Source: Anaeroglomus sp964630775 (GTDB taxonomy: Bacteria; Planctomycetota; Phycisphaerae; Sedimentisphaerales; Anaerohalosphaeraceae). Taken from it: a DNA stretch of 64,000 bases. Of this stretch, positions 35,847 to 44,760 are shown piece after piece. The number at the start of each line of letters is the position of its first letter. Position 1 is the stretch's first letter. The stretch lies in the NCBI GenBank assembly GCA_964630775.1, contig CAZVYY010000012.1, positions 1 to 64,000 on the forward strand, written 5' to 3'. Below the pieces are notes generated by a model. The model was not told the DNA's origin and searched no databases. It saw nothing but the letters and a program-made list of their open reading frames with translations. A program made the translations under genes and the position numbers.

Positions 35847-35887
35847 GTTGTCTTTTTTTGACAACTGACGGGCACGGAGTGTAGGTT
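35847..35887 (+). promoter_or_regulatory. Palindromic operator-like site overlapping a -35 element
   Basis: GTTGTC-T7-GACAAC, a perfect 6-bp inverted repeat around seven T's; its right arm contains TTGACA (35858-35863). A weak -10 (TAGGTT) follows 18 bp later. It lies 45-85 bp before ugd, the first gene of the polysaccharide locus. Two other TTGACA words occur at 35675 and 35695 in the same 292-bp gap, without good -10 partners. Confidence 0.45.
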
Positions 35888-35930
35888 TTTACGAAACGAA
35901 GCCAAAATCAAACAGCATAAGGACTAAGCC

Positions 35931-37235
35931 ATGAAGGTTACAGTCGTTGGAGTCGGTTACGTGGGACTGGTTGCCGCGGCATGCATGGCCGATGGAGGCA
36001 ACCATGTCATCTGTGTCGATACGGACGAAAAGAAGATAGACGGACTCAGGAAAGGGATTATTCCTATCTACGAGCCGGGACTGGCTGAGATTGTCGCCCG
36101 CAATGAAAAGTCCGGCCGTCTGACCTTCACCACCAGCCTCAAAGAGGGCGTGGAAAAATCCCTGCTGATTTTTCTGGGGGTGGGGACTCCCAGTGCCGCC
36201 GATGGTTCGGCGGATATCTCGGCGGTATTGAATGCGGCCGGGCAGATTGCGGAGACCATGACCAGTTATAAGATTATCGTAACCAAAAGCACCGTCCCCG
36301 TCGGAACCCATAAGATTGTCAGCAAATGGATCCAGTCCAAAACGGAAATCCCATTCGATTATGTCAGTAATCCGGAGTTTCTCAAGGAAGGCTCTGCGGT
36401 TGAAGATTTCATGAAGCCTGACCGGGTCATCATTGGCACGACCAATCCGGCCGTGATGGAAATTATGCGGGAATTATATAATCCGTTTATGCGGAAAAGC
36501 AGCCGGCTCCTGTTTATGGACCCGGCCAGTGCCGAGATGGCCAAATATGCCGCCAACACGATGCTGGCCACGCGTATTTCGTTTATGAATGAACTGTCGA
36601 TGCTGTGTGAAAAAGTCGGTGCCGATATCGAACAGGTTCGGGCGGGCATGGGCAGCGATTCCCGCATTGGCAATGCCTTTTTATTTGCGGGTGTGGGCTA
36701 TGGCGGCAGTTGTTTTCCCAAGGATGTCCGGGCGTTAATCTATATGGGCAATCAGGCAGGGGTACCAATGTCCATTGCTCAATCCGTCCAGCAGGTCAAT
36801 CAAACCCAGCAGGCCCAGTTTGCCGATAAAATCATCCATTATTTCAAAGACCAGCCCAATGTTCAGTTGGGTGTCTGGGGGCTGGCGTTTAAGGCCCGCA
36901 CGGATGATATTCGGGAATCGCCGGCTTTGTTCTGCATTGAAAAATTTCTCGCTGCCGGCATCCAGGTCGTTGCCTATGACCCGGAGGCCATGGCTCCGAC
37001 CCGCCAGAAGCTCGGGGATAAGATTCGCCTGGTGGACAATGGCTATGATGTGCTGGATGGCTCCGCTGCCCTGGTGATCTTTACCGATTGGCAGGAATTC
37101 CGAACCCCCGACCTGGAACAGATAGCCAAACGGCTGCAGAAGCCCGTGGTCTTCGACGGCCGCAACCTCTACACGCCGACGTTTGTCAAGCGATTCGGCA
37201 TTGAATATCACTGCATCGGACGAACCCAGGTTTAG
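35931..37235 (+). CDS. ugd: UDP-glucose 6-dehydrogenase
   Basis: 434 residues. Oxidises UDP-glucose to UDP-glucuronate with NAD+. N-terminal Rossmann motif GVGYVGLVAA, substrate-region EPGLAEIV, catalytic cysteine in GGSCFPKD (~36710), and the C-terminal domain with FKARTDDIRESPA. First gene of the long surface-polysaccharide locus; AAGGA precedes the ATG. Its product is the substrate of the epimerase encoded 9 bp downstream. Confidence 0.95.
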   Translation: MKVTVVGVGYVGLVAAACMADGGNHVICVDTDEKKIDGLRKGIIPIYEPGLAEIVARNEKSGRLTFTTSLKEGVEKSLLIFLGVGTPSAADGSADISAVLNAAGQIAETMTSYKIIVTKSTVPVGTHKIVSKWIQSKTEIPFDYVSNPEFLKEGSAVEDFMKPDRVIIGTTNPAVMEIMRELYNPFMRKSSRLLFMDPASAEMAKYAANTMLATRISFMNELSMLCEKVGADIEQVRAGMGSDSRIGNAFLFAGVGYGGSCFPKDVRALIYMGNQAGVPMSIAQSVQQVNQTQQAQFADKIIHYFKDQPNVQLGVWGLAFKARTDDIRESPALFCIEKFLAAGIQVVAYDPEAMAPTRQKLGDKIRLVDNGYDVLDGSAALVIFTDWQEFRTPDLEQIAKRLQKPVVFDGRNLYTPTFVKRFGIEYHCIGRTQV

Positions 37236-37244
37236 TAGCAATAA

Positions 37245-38189
37245 ATGAATAAGATTCTGGTTACCGGCGCGGCAGGATTTATTGGGTCGCATTTGTGTGA
37301 GCGGCTTATCGGGGATGGTTTGACTGTGGTGGGGCTGGATAACTTCGACCCCTTTTATGACATGGCTGTCAAGCAGCAAAACATTGCCGGGCTGGTTCAA
37401 TCGCCGCGATTCACACTGGTTCAGGGCGACATCCGAGACCGCAAGCAGGTTGATGCAGTTTTACAGAGCAATGCGTTTGATGCGATTGTGCATCTGGCGG
37501 CCAAGGCGGGCGTTCGGCCTTCCATTGCCGACCCGGCAGGCTATGTCGATACCAATATCAACGGCACGGTGGTCATGCTGGAGGCAGCCCGTGCGGCGGG
37601 TGTGAAGAAATTCATTTTTGCCTCAAGCTCCAGTGTCTATGGCAATAACCCCAAAACGCCTTTTTCAGAGACGGATAATGTGGATTTTCCGATTTCGCCG
37701 TATGCGGCGACTAAAAAGGCCGGGGAACTGATTTGTTATACTTTCAGTCATCTGTATCAGATGGATATGACCTGTCTGCGATTTTTTACGGTTTATGGAC
37801 CGCGTCAGCGGCCGGACCTGGCGATTCATAAATTTGCCCGCCTGATTGAGCAGGGCAAGCCTATTCCGATGTATGGCGATGGTTCCATGGAACGCGATTT
37901 TACTTTCATTGATGACATTATCAATGGGGTGGTCGCAGCAATCGAGCGGTGTAAAGGCTACCACATTTACAATCTCGGTGAATCCCGCCCCGTGCGGCTG
38001 GATACATTGATTGCCGAAATTGAGAAAGCCCTCGGCAAAAAAGCCAAAATTGACTTGCTGCCCGAGCAGCCCGGCGATGTCAAGCGGACCTTTGCCGATG
38101 TGGACAGGGCCGTGCGGGACCTGGGTTATTGTCCGAAGACACATCTTGCGGATGGATTGAAACAATTTGCTGCCTGGCTCAGGCAATAA
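37245..38189 (+). CDS. UDP-glucuronate 4-epimerase-like NAD-dependent epimerase
   Basis: 314 residues, extended SDR fold: TGAAGFIGSH, SSSSVYGN, catalytic YAATK, and FFTVYGPRQRPD. The DNFDPFYD motif after the second strand is typical of UDP-glucuronate epimerases (LpsL/Cap1J type), and ugd immediately upstream supplies the substrate. The product would be UDP-galacturonate. A UDP-glucose epimerase role is the alternative. Confidence 0.87.
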   Translation: MNKILVTGAAGFIGSHLCERLIGDGLTVVGLDNFDPFYDMAVKQQNIAGLVQSPRFTLVQGDIRDRKQVDAVLQSNAFDAIVHLAAKAGVRPSIADPAGYVDTNINGTVVMLEAARAAGVKKFIFASSSSVYGNNPKTPFSETDNVDFPISPYAATKKAGELICYTFSHLYQMDMTCLRFFTVYGPRQRPDLAIHKFARLIEQGKPIPMYGDGSMERDFTFIDDIINGVVAAIERCKGYHIYNLGESRPVRLDTLIAEIEKALGKKAKIDLLPEQPGDVKRTFADVDRAVRDLGYCPKTHLADGLKQFAAWLRQ

Positions 38190-38206
38190 ACAATGGATTG
38201 ATTAAT

Positions 38207-39211
38207 ATGAAAAAAGCGTTAATCACCGGCATTACCGGCCAGGATGGGTCGTATCTGACTGAACTGCTTTTGGCCAAAGGCTATGAGGTCTATGGCATTA
38301 TCCGCCGGGCCTCCACGTTCAATACGGACCGGATTGACCATCTCTATCAGGACCCGCATCATCAGCCGAAATTGAAGCTGATCTACGGCGACCTGACCGA
38401 CGGCGGCAACCTGTCCACGATCTTAAACGATATCCAGCCTGACGAAGTCTATAATCTCGGTGCACAAAGCCACGTCCGCGTCAGTTTTGACCAGCCGATC
38501 TATACGGCCAATGTCGATGCCCTCGGGACGCTGCGTCTGCTGGAAGCCCTGCGGATGATGAAGACTCCGCCGCGGTTTTACCAGGCCTCCAGCTCCGAGA
38601 TGTACGGCAAAGTGGTCGAAACCCCGCAGACCGAGACCACCCCATTTTATCCCCGCAGCCCTTATGCCTGTGCCAAGGTCTATAGCTACTGGCAGACGGT
38701 CAATTACCGCGAGGCCTATAACCTGTTTGCCTGCAATGGGATATTATTTAACCACGAATCTCCCCGCCGTGGCGAGACCTTTGTGACCCGTAAAATTACC
38801 CGTGCGGCCACCCGTATCAAAGAAGGCCTTCAGGATAAGCTCTACCTGGGTAATCTCGACGCCAAACGTGACTGGGGCTTTGCCGGCGATTATGTCGAGG
38901 CCATGTGGCTGATGCTCCAGCAGGCCCGACCCGACGATTATGTGGTGGCCACCGGCGAGACTTATTCAGTGCGGCAGTTTCTCGATGAGGTCTTTGGCCA
39001 CCTGAATCTGGATTGGCACAAGTACGTGGCGATTGACCCCAAGTATTTCCGCCCGACCGAGGTGGATCTGCTGCTGGGCAATCCCGCCAAAGCAAAGAAG
39101 GTTTTAAACTGGCAGCCGAAGGTGGGGTTTAAAGAACTGGCCCGAATGATGACCGAATCCGACTGGCAGATCGCCAGAAAAGAGCGCCTGCTCAAAGAGC
39201 ACGGACAATAA
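38207..39211 (+). CDS. gmd: GDP-mannose 4,6-dehydratase
   Basis: 334 residues. Makes GDP-4-keto-6-deoxymannose. It has GITGQDGSYLTE, IIRRASTFNT, the dehydratase SSSEMYG segment, YACAKVY with the catalytic Tyr and Lys, and NHESPRRGETFVTRK. I chose ATG 38207, which starts the conserved MKKALITG; an earlier in-frame start lies inside the epimerase gene. With fcl it forms the two-step route to GDP-L-fucose. Confidence 0.96.
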   Translation: MKKALITGITGQDGSYLTELLLAKGYEVYGIIRRASTFNTDRIDHLYQDPHHQPKLKLIYGDLTDGGNLSTILNDIQPDEVYNLGAQSHVRVSFDQPIYTANVDALGTLRLLEALRMMKTPPRFYQASSSEMYGKVVETPQTETTPFYPRSPYACAKVYSYWQTVNYREAYNLFACNGILFNHESPRRGETFVTRKITRAATRIKEGLQDKLYLGNLDAKRDWGFAGDYVEAMWLMLQQARPDDYVVATGETYSVRQFLDEVFGHLNLDWHKYVAIDPKYFRPTEVDLLLGNPAKAKKVLNWQPKVGFKELARMMTESDWQIARKERLLKEHGQ

Positions 39212-39220
39212 TTGAATCCG

Positions 39221-39259
39221 CTTCAGTACGAACTCTGAACTAAGAACTACGAACTAACA
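39221..39259. repeat. Stuttering intergenic 'phrase' (GAACT/AACTA)
   Basis: A gap filler made of near-copies of one short word: ACGAACT, CTGAACT, AAGAACT, ACGAACT. It ends at the fcl start codon and gives it no visible ribosome-binding site. Confidence 0.6.
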
Positions 39260-40216
39260 ATGCTTGATTTAACCAAACAGCGTATTGTCATGACCGGCGG
39301 GGCGGGTTTTCTGGGCAAACACCTCCAGCAGTGTCTCTTGGGCCGAGGTGTTCGCCAGGAACAGATGCTCATCCCCCTGATTGAAGACTATGACCTGACC
39401 AAAGAAGCCGACTGTATCCGGATGTATGACCGGATGAAGCCGGATGTGGTGATTCACCTGGCCGCCGAGGTAGGGGGGATTGGCGCCAACCGTGAAAATC
39501 CCGGACGGTTTTTCTATGCCAATATGGCGATGGGATTACACCTGATTGAGCAGGCCCGCATCCGCAAATTGACCAAGTTCGTTCAGGTCGGCACCATCTG
39601 CGCGTATCCAAAATACACGCCGGTACCGTTCAAGGAACAGGACCTCTGGAATGGCTACCCGGAAGAGACCAATGCCCCGTATGGTATCGCCAAAAAAGCC
39701 CTGCTGGTGATGCTCCAGGGCTATCGCCAGCAGTACGGCCTCAACGGTATTTATTTGCTGCCGGTCAATCTGTACGGCCCGGGGGATAATTTCCATCCGG
39801 CCAGTTCCCATGTCATCCCGGCCCTGATTAAAAAGTGTGTGGATGCCATCGATGCGGGCAAAGACCAGATTGAATGCTGGGGCACGGGTTCAGCCAGCCG
39901 GGAGTTTATCTATGCCCCGGATGCGGCCGAGGGGATTGTCCTGGCGACCGAAAAGTACGACAAAGACGAGCCGGTCAATATCGGGGCAGGCTTTGAAATC
40001 ACAATAAAAGATCTCGTGGAAAAGATTGCCCGCTTGACCGGTTTTACCGGTAAAATTGTCTGGGACCCGACCAAACCCGACGGCCAGCCGCGTCGGTGTC
40101 TGGACACCAGCCGGGCACAGGCGGAATTCGGCTTTAAAGCCAGAACCGATTTTGACAAAGGCCTGAAAGCGACTATCGACTGGTATCGGGCCAACAAAGA
40201 GAGATTGAAATTATAG
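39260..40216 (+). CDS. fcl: GDP-L-fucose synthase
   Basis: 318 residues. Epimerises and reduces GDP-4-keto-6-deoxymannose to GDP-L-fucose with NADPH. It has MTGGAGFLGKH, HLAAEVGGIGANR, the family-typical VGTICAYPK, YGIAKKALL (catalytic Tyr and Lys), and LYGPGDNF. Its substrate comes from gmd just upstream. Its end overlaps the next gene, whose coding frame starts before the fcl stop. Confidence 0.95.
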   Translation: MLDLTKQRIVMTGGAGFLGKHLQQCLLGRGVRQEQMLIPLIEDYDLTKEADCIRMYDRMKPDVVIHLAAEVGGIGANRENPGRFFYANMAMGLHLIEQARIRKLTKFVQVGTICAYPKYTPVPFKEQDLWNGYPEETNAPYGIAKKALLVMLQGYRQQYGLNGIYLLPVNLYGPGDNFHPASSHVIPALIKKCVDAIDAGKDQIECWGTGSASREFIYAPDAAEGIVLATEKYDKDEPVNIGAGFEITIKDLVEKIARLTGFTGKIVWDPTKPDGQPRRCLDTSRAQAEFGFKARTDFDKGLKATIDWYRANKERLKL

Positions 40217-41178
40217 ACACATCGGCCAAAACTTTTGCCCTTATTGGTGCCTGCGGGTATATCGCTCCGCGGCACTTGAAGGCCATTCGCGACACCGGCA
40301 ATGTGCTGGTCGCGGCGCTGGACCCCAGCGATTCAGCGGGAATTCTGGATCAGTATTTCCCGGATGCCCACTTCTTCACGGAGTTCGAGCGGTTTGACCG
40401 ACACCTGGAAAAACTGCGTCGCAAGGGCCATCGAGTGGATTATGTCACGATCTGTTCGCCCAATTATCTGCACGATGCGCATGTGCGGTTTGCCATGCGA
40501 ATCGGGGCCGATGCCATCTGCGAAAAGCCGCTGGTCATCAATCCCTGGAATGCCGAGGCGCTCGGTGAGATTGAGGCTGAGACCGGCCGGCGGATTAATA
40601 CGATTTTGCAGCTCCGACTGCATTCGGCAATAGTCCAGTTAAAAGAGGCGGTTGCCCTTGCCTCCGCAGATAAAATCTACGATGTGGACTTGACCTATAT
40701 CACCTCCCGCGGCAGATGGTATCTGTCGTCGTGGAAAGGAGATGCCAGCAAGTCCGGCGGCATCGCCACCAATATCGGCATTCATTTTTTTGATATGCTG
40801 ACCTGGATATTTGGTCCTGTCCAGGAGAACCGCGTATATCTGTACGAAGCCACGAAGGCTTCAGGATTTCTGCGATTGCAGAAAGCCCGGGTGCGGTGGT
40901 TTCTGTCGATTGACCGGGCTGATTTGCCTGTGGACCCGCAGCCTGGAAAACCGGCGACGTATCGCCTGATTTCGATTGACGGCAGGGAAATGGAATTTTC
41001 CGAAGGCTTTACCGACCTGCATACGGAGAGCTATCGCCGGATACTGGCCGGGGCGGGCTTTGGCTGGCAGGAAGTTCTGCCTTCGATTCAAGTGGTCTAT
41101 GACATTCGCAATGCAAAACCAGTTTTGCCCGGCCAGGACGCCCATCCTATGGCCATTCGCAAGGGAGTGACCGTTTAA
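40210..41178 (+). CDS. wbpB: Gfo/Idh/MocA dehydrogenase, WbpB/WlbA type
   Basis: About 322 residues. In the pathway this NAD enzyme oxidises C3 of UDP-GlcNAc-uronate. The Rossmann start FALIGACGYIAPRHLKAI, then FFTEFERFDRHLEKL, ICSPNYLHDAH and ICEKPLV are characteristic of the subfamily. The glycine motif lies upstream of every ATG, GTG or TTG in frame back to the previous stop. The first usual start (TTG 40276) would delete the NAD-binding loop. I place the start at the rare codon ATT 40210, six bases after GAGAG; ATT 40204 or ATA 40213 are equally possible, as is a base error. Confidence 0.85.
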   Translation: MIDTSAKTFALIGACGYIAPRHLKAIRDTGNVLVAALDPSDSAGILDQYFPDAHFFTEFERFDRHLEKLRRKGHRVDYVTICSPNYLHDAHVRFAMRIGADAICEKPLVINPWNAEALGEIEAETGRRINTILQLRLHSAIVQLKEAVALASADKIYDVDLTYITSRGRWYLSSWKGDASKSGGIATNIGIHFFDMLTWIFGPVQENRVYLYEATKASGFLRLQKARVRWFLSIDRADLPVDPQPGKPATYRLISIDGREMEFSEGFTDLHTESYRRILAGAGFGWQEVLPSIQVVYDIRNAKPVLPGQDAHPMAIRKGVTV

Positions 41179-41181
41179 CCA

Positions 41182-41844
41182 ATGACGGACTATTTTGCCC
41201 ACCCGACGGCCTGTATCGACCAGCCCTGTACGATTGGGGCTGGCACAACGATATGGCATTTCTGCCATGTCTGTGCCGGGGCGACACTGGGCAAACACTG
41301 CAATCTCGGACAGAATGTCTTTATTGCCGCGGGTGCCGTCATTGGCGACAATGTCAAGATTCAAAATAATGTCTCCGTTTATGACGGTGTGATATGCGAG
41401 CAGGATGTGTTTTTAGGCCCCAGTTGCGTCCTGACCAATGTCATCAACCCCCGTTCGCAGGTCAGCCGCCGGGGATTATATGAAAAAACAGTCCTCCGCC
41501 GCGGTGCGACCCTCGGGGCCAATGCGACTGTGGTCTGCGGCGTCACGATTGGCCGGTATGCATTTATTGCCGCCGGTGCCGTGGTTACCCGGGATGTGCC
41601 CGATTATGCCCTGATGATGGGGGTTCCGGGCCGGCAGACCGGCTGGATGAGCCGCCATGGGATTTGCTTGCCAAAACCGGACAAAGACGGGATAATGATA
41701 TGTCCGGAAAGCGGCTGGCGATATCGGTGCGGCGAATCGGGTATTCTTCGCTGTCTGGACTGGGATGAAGAAAAGCCGCTGCCCGCCGACAAAGCCGTCG
41801 GAACAGAGTTATATAGAACATTAAAAAATCAAAGTGAACCATGA
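41182..41844 (+). CDS. wbpD: Left-handed beta-helix N-acetyltransferase, WbpD/WlbB type
   Basis: 220 residues. Acetylates the 3-amino group of UDP-2-acetamido-3-amino-glucuronate. Hexapeptide repeats throughout (IGAGTTIWHF, LGKHCNLGQN, IGDNVKIQNN), then the diagnostic LTNVINPRSQVSRRG, GANATVVCGV and MMGVPGRQTGW. After the helix there is a cysteine-containing tail (ICPESGWRYRCGESG) as in this subfamily. It lies 3 bp after the wbpB homologue and is followed by its aminotransferase. Confidence 0.9.
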   Translation: MTDYFAHPTACIDQPCTIGAGTTIWHFCHVCAGATLGKHCNLGQNVFIAAGAVIGDNVKIQNNVSVYDGVICEQDVFLGPSCVLTNVINPRSQVSRRGLYEKTVLRRGATLGANATVVCGVTIGRYAFIAAGAVVTRDVPDYALMMGVPGRQTGWMSRHGICLPKPDKDGIMICPESGWRYRCGESGILRCLDWDEEKPLPADKAVGTELYRTLKNQSEP

Positions 41845-41864
41845 GAATGAATTTTGCTGAATTG

Positions 41865-41912
41865 AATGATTTGATTGTCAATTCTCAATTGTAAATTCTC
41901 AATTCAGAGTAT
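41865..41912. repeat. Stuttering intergenic 'phrase' (TCAATTC/TCAATTG)
   Basis: Gap filler before the aminotransferase: GTCAATTCTCAATTGTAAAT, then TCTCAATTCAGAGT. The same word recurs at 57893 and 60800. Confidence 0.65.
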
Positions 41913-41923
41913 GGAGTATTTCG

Positions 41924-43024
41924 ATGCAGGTTCCATTGTTGGATTTAAAAGCACAATACGCGACGATCAAGGATGAGGTCTTAAAACAGATCAATGAGGT
42001 TCTGGATTCTCAGATCTGTATCGGCGGTCCCAAAGTGGCCGAGCTGGAAAAGAAAATCGCGGAGCTGTGTGAATGCAGATATGCTGTGGGGATGTCCAGC
42101 GGCACCGATGCCATTCTGGCCAGCCTGATGGCCCTTGGGATTGGTCCCGGCGATGAAGTTATCACTACGCCGTTTACCTTCTTTGCCACCGCCGGCTGTA
42201 TTGCCCGTGTCGGTGCCAAACCGGTATTTGTCGATATTGATCCCAAAACCTATAACATCAACCCCGCACTCATTGAACCGGTCATCACCAAAAAAACCAA
42301 GGCGATTATGCCGGTGCACTTGTATGGCCAGGCAGCCGATATGGACCCGATTATGCAGATTGCAGGCCAGGCCTCGCTGGCGGTCATTGAAGACGCCTGT
42401 CAGGCCATCTCGGCGACCTATAAAGGCAAAAAAGCCGGGGCGATCGGAACCTGCGGCTGTTTCAGTTTTTTTCCCAGCAAGAATCTGGGCGGTATCGGCG
42501 ACGGCGGCATGACCGTCACCAGCGACGAAGACCTCTATAAAATGCTGGTCTGGATGCGCAACCACGGCAGCGAGCCTAAATATTACCACAAATACATCGG
42601 CGGCAATTTCCGTCTGGATCCGATCCAGGCTGCGGCGCTTCTGGTCAAGCTGCCGTATCTGGCGGACTGGTCGCAGATGCGTCGCAAAAATGCGGCGTTT
42701 TACACGAAAAAATTCAAAAAAACCGTGATTCAGACGCCGGTGATTGCCGAGGATTGTGAATCCATCTTCAATCAGTATGTCATCCGCGTCCCGCGGCGCG
42801 ATGAGCTGGTCAGACATTTGCAGGCCAATAAAATCGGCTGTGAGATTTATTATCCCGTGCCGCTGCACCTGCAGGAATGTTTCGCCTATCTGGGGTATAA
42901 GGCCGGCGACATGCCCGAGGCGGAGAAAGCTTCCCGCGAAGTCCTGGCGCTGCCGATTTATCCGGAATTGACCGATGAGATGAAAGAATATGTCGTGAAA
43001 ACGATTCTGGATTTTTATAAGTAA
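41924..43024 (+). CDS. wbpE: DegT/DnrJ/EryC1 sugar aminotransferase, WbpE/WlbC type
   Basis: 366 residues, PLP-dependent. Transfers an amino group to the 3-keto sugar nucleotide made by WbpB. It has VPLLDLKAQYATIKDE, GMSSGTDAI, TPFTFFATAG, VIEDACQA, and the PLP lysine in FFPSKNLGG. GGAG precedes the ATG. The B-D-E set together makes UDP-2,3-diacetamido-2,3-dideoxy-glucuronate from UDP-GlcNAc-uronate. Confidence 0.93.
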   Translation: MQVPLLDLKAQYATIKDEVLKQINEVLDSQICIGGPKVAELEKKIAELCECRYAVGMSSGTDAILASLMALGIGPGDEVITTPFTFFATAGCIARVGAKPVFVDIDPKTYNINPALIEPVITKKTKAIMPVHLYGQAADMDPIMQIAGQASLAVIEDACQAISATYKGKKAGAIGTCGCFSFFPSKNLGGIGDGGMTVTSDEDLYKMLVWMRNHGSEPKYYHKYIGGNFRLDPIQAAALLVKLPYLADWSQMRRKNAAFYTKKFKKTVIQTPVIAEDCESIFNQYVIRVPRRDELVRHLQANKIGCEIYYPVPLHLQECFAYLGYKAGDMPEAEKASREVLALPIYPELTDEMKEYVVKTILDFYK

Positions 43025-43112
43025 ATGAATTGCTTCTGCTGTCCGGCTACGTTCGGCGGCAGAGAGTTGTGTATAGAATAAACCATCATTCACATAAAAC
43101 AGGAGGTTCTCT

Positions 43113-44426
43113 ATGGCGTCACTGGAACAGAAAGTCGCAAAGAAAAATATCCTCGTGGGTGTACTGGGGCTGGGTTATGTCGGTCTGCCGCTGGCGCGGG
43201 AGTTTGCCACCTCCGGCGTTAAAGTGCTGGGCTTTGATATCGACGACAAAAAAGTCAAGGTACTCAACTCCGGCCGCAGCATCATCAAGCATATCCCCCA
43301 TGAACAGGTTAAGTCAATGGTCAAGTCCGGCCTGTTTTCCGCCACCAGTGATATGTCACAGCTCAAAAAGCCCGATGCGATTCTGATTTGCGTTCCGACC
43401 CCGCTGACCAAAAACCGCGAGCCGGATATGCAGTTTATCGAAAGTTCCGCGCGGACAATCGCAAAATCCCTGCGGAAGGAGCAGTTGATTGTCCTGGAAA
43501 GCTCCACCTACCCCGGCACAACGCGTGAAGTCATGATGCCGATTCTGGAACAGACCGGCCTTGTAGCGGGCAAGGATTTTTATCTGGCATTTTCACCGGA
43601 GCGTGAAGATCCGGGCAACAAGAAATACACCACCAAGACTATACCGAAGATTGTCGGCGGTCTGACCCCCAAATGCTGCGAACTGGCCCGCCAGGTGTAC
43701 AGCTATGCGATCGAGACTCTCGTGCCGGTCTCCTCTCTGGAAGCGGCGGAAGCGGCCAAGATTCTTGAAAATACCTATCGCTGCATCAATATCGCGATGG
43801 TCAACGAACTCAAGATGCTCTTTGACCGCATGGGCATTGATGTCTGGGAGGTGATTCGTGCCGCCGCCACCAAGCCGTTTGGCTATCATCCGTTCTATCC
43901 GGGACCCGGCCTGGGCGGTCACTGCATCCCGATTGACCCGTTCTATCTGACCTGGAAGGCCCGTCAGTATCACATGGCCACCCGTTTTATCGAGCTGGCC
44001 GGCGAGATCAATACCGACATGCCGCATTATGTCATTCATCGTACCATGGAGGCCCTGAACAATCGCAAAAAGAGCCTCAATGGAGCCAAAGTCCTCATTC
44101 TGGGTCTGGCTTATAAACCCGATATTGACGATGTCCGCGAGTCGCCGTCGCTGGAATTGATTGAATTGCTCAAAGAGCGGGGCGCCAAAGTGGATTATAA
44201 TGACCCGTATGTTCCCGCAACTCATAAGATGCGTGAATATGACCTCAAGATGAGCAGTAAAAAGCTGACCGCGGCGATGCTCAAAAGCTATGATGTGGTG
44301 CTGATTTCCACCAATCACAGTGATTATGACTACAAGTGGATTGTCAAAAACGCCAGACTGGTCATTGATACGCGCAATGCCTGTGCCAATGTCAAGGCCG
44401 GCCGCAATAAGATCGTCAAGGCGTAA
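43113..44426 (+). CDS. wbpA: UDP-N-acetylglucosamine 6-dehydrogenase, WbpA type
   Basis: 437 residues. Oxidises UDP-GlcNAc to its uronate, the first step of the diacetamido-glucuronate route. N-terminal GLGYVGLPLAREF, ICVPTPLTKNREPDM, ESSTYPGTT, FSPEREDPGN, and the catalytic cysteine in GLGGHCIPIDPFY, features that separate it from the ugd at 35931. A strong ribosome-binding site (AGGAGGT) suggests high expression or an independent translation start. The last of the four consecutive wbp-like genes. Confidence 0.94.
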   Translation: MASLEQKVAKKNILVGVLGLGYVGLPLAREFATSGVKVLGFDIDDKKVKVLNSGRSIIKHIPHEQVKSMVKSGLFSATSDMSQLKKPDAILICVPTPLTKNREPDMQFIESSARTIAKSLRKEQLIVLESSTYPGTTREVMMPILEQTGLVAGKDFYLAFSPEREDPGNKKYTTKTIPKIVGGLTPKCCELARQVYSYAIETLVPVSSLEAAEAAKILENTYRCINIAMVNELKMLFDRMGIDVWEVIRAAATKPFGYHPFYPGPGLGGHCIPIDPFYLTWKARQYHMATRFIELAGEINTDMPHYVIHRTMEALNNRKKSLNGAKVLILGLAYKPDIDDVRESPSLELIELLKERGAKVDYNDPYVPATHKMREYDLKMSSKKLTAAMLKSYDVVLISTNHSDYDYKWIVKNARLVIDTRNACANVKAGRNKIVKA

Positions 44427-44454
44427 GCTTTTACCTGTTCGATCTGTTAAACGT

Positions 44455-44481
44455 GTCATTCCCGCGAAAGCGGGAGTCCGG
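44455..44481. repeat. Short palindromic repeat ATTCCCGC-N4-GCGGGA, copy 1
   Basis: GTCATTCCCGCGAAAGCGGG and then AGTCCGG. Near-identical copies occur at 60609 and 62207. It resembles the ATTCCC-N8-GGGAAT small repeats (dRS3-like) known from other bacteria. Confidence 0.75.
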
Positions 44482-44684
44482 ATTTCGCGGAATCTAAATG
44501 AACCGTTGAAAGCCTTGATTTTCGTGTCTGTTGTGGTTACCATTTAACACTTAAACATTGAATATGCTGGCTGCTGGAAGCTGCTCGTTTGCCGGCAGCC
44601 AATATCGGTGAATGCTCTGACAAGTTGTCCATGTTGAGATGTCTTGGCAGGTTTAAAAGGGCTTCATTAAAAATACAGTATTTG

Positions 44685-44728
44685 ACCGGGATTGTCCCGG
44701 TTGTCTGCGTGCCTGGCTTTACACGCAG
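44685..44728 (+). promoter_or_regulatory. Two-hairpin leader before the propeller gene
   Basis: In the 334-bp gap 44427-44760: ACCGGGA-TTG-TCCCGGT, then after three bases CTGCGTG-N10-CACGCAG. Both stems are perfect 7-mers and no T-run follows, so this looks more like a structured leader than a terminator. The rest of the gap holds the palindromic repeat at 44455 and no gene. Confidence 0.5.
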
Positions 44729-44760
44729 GTTTGGACTATTTTAATGAAATGGAGGTAACT

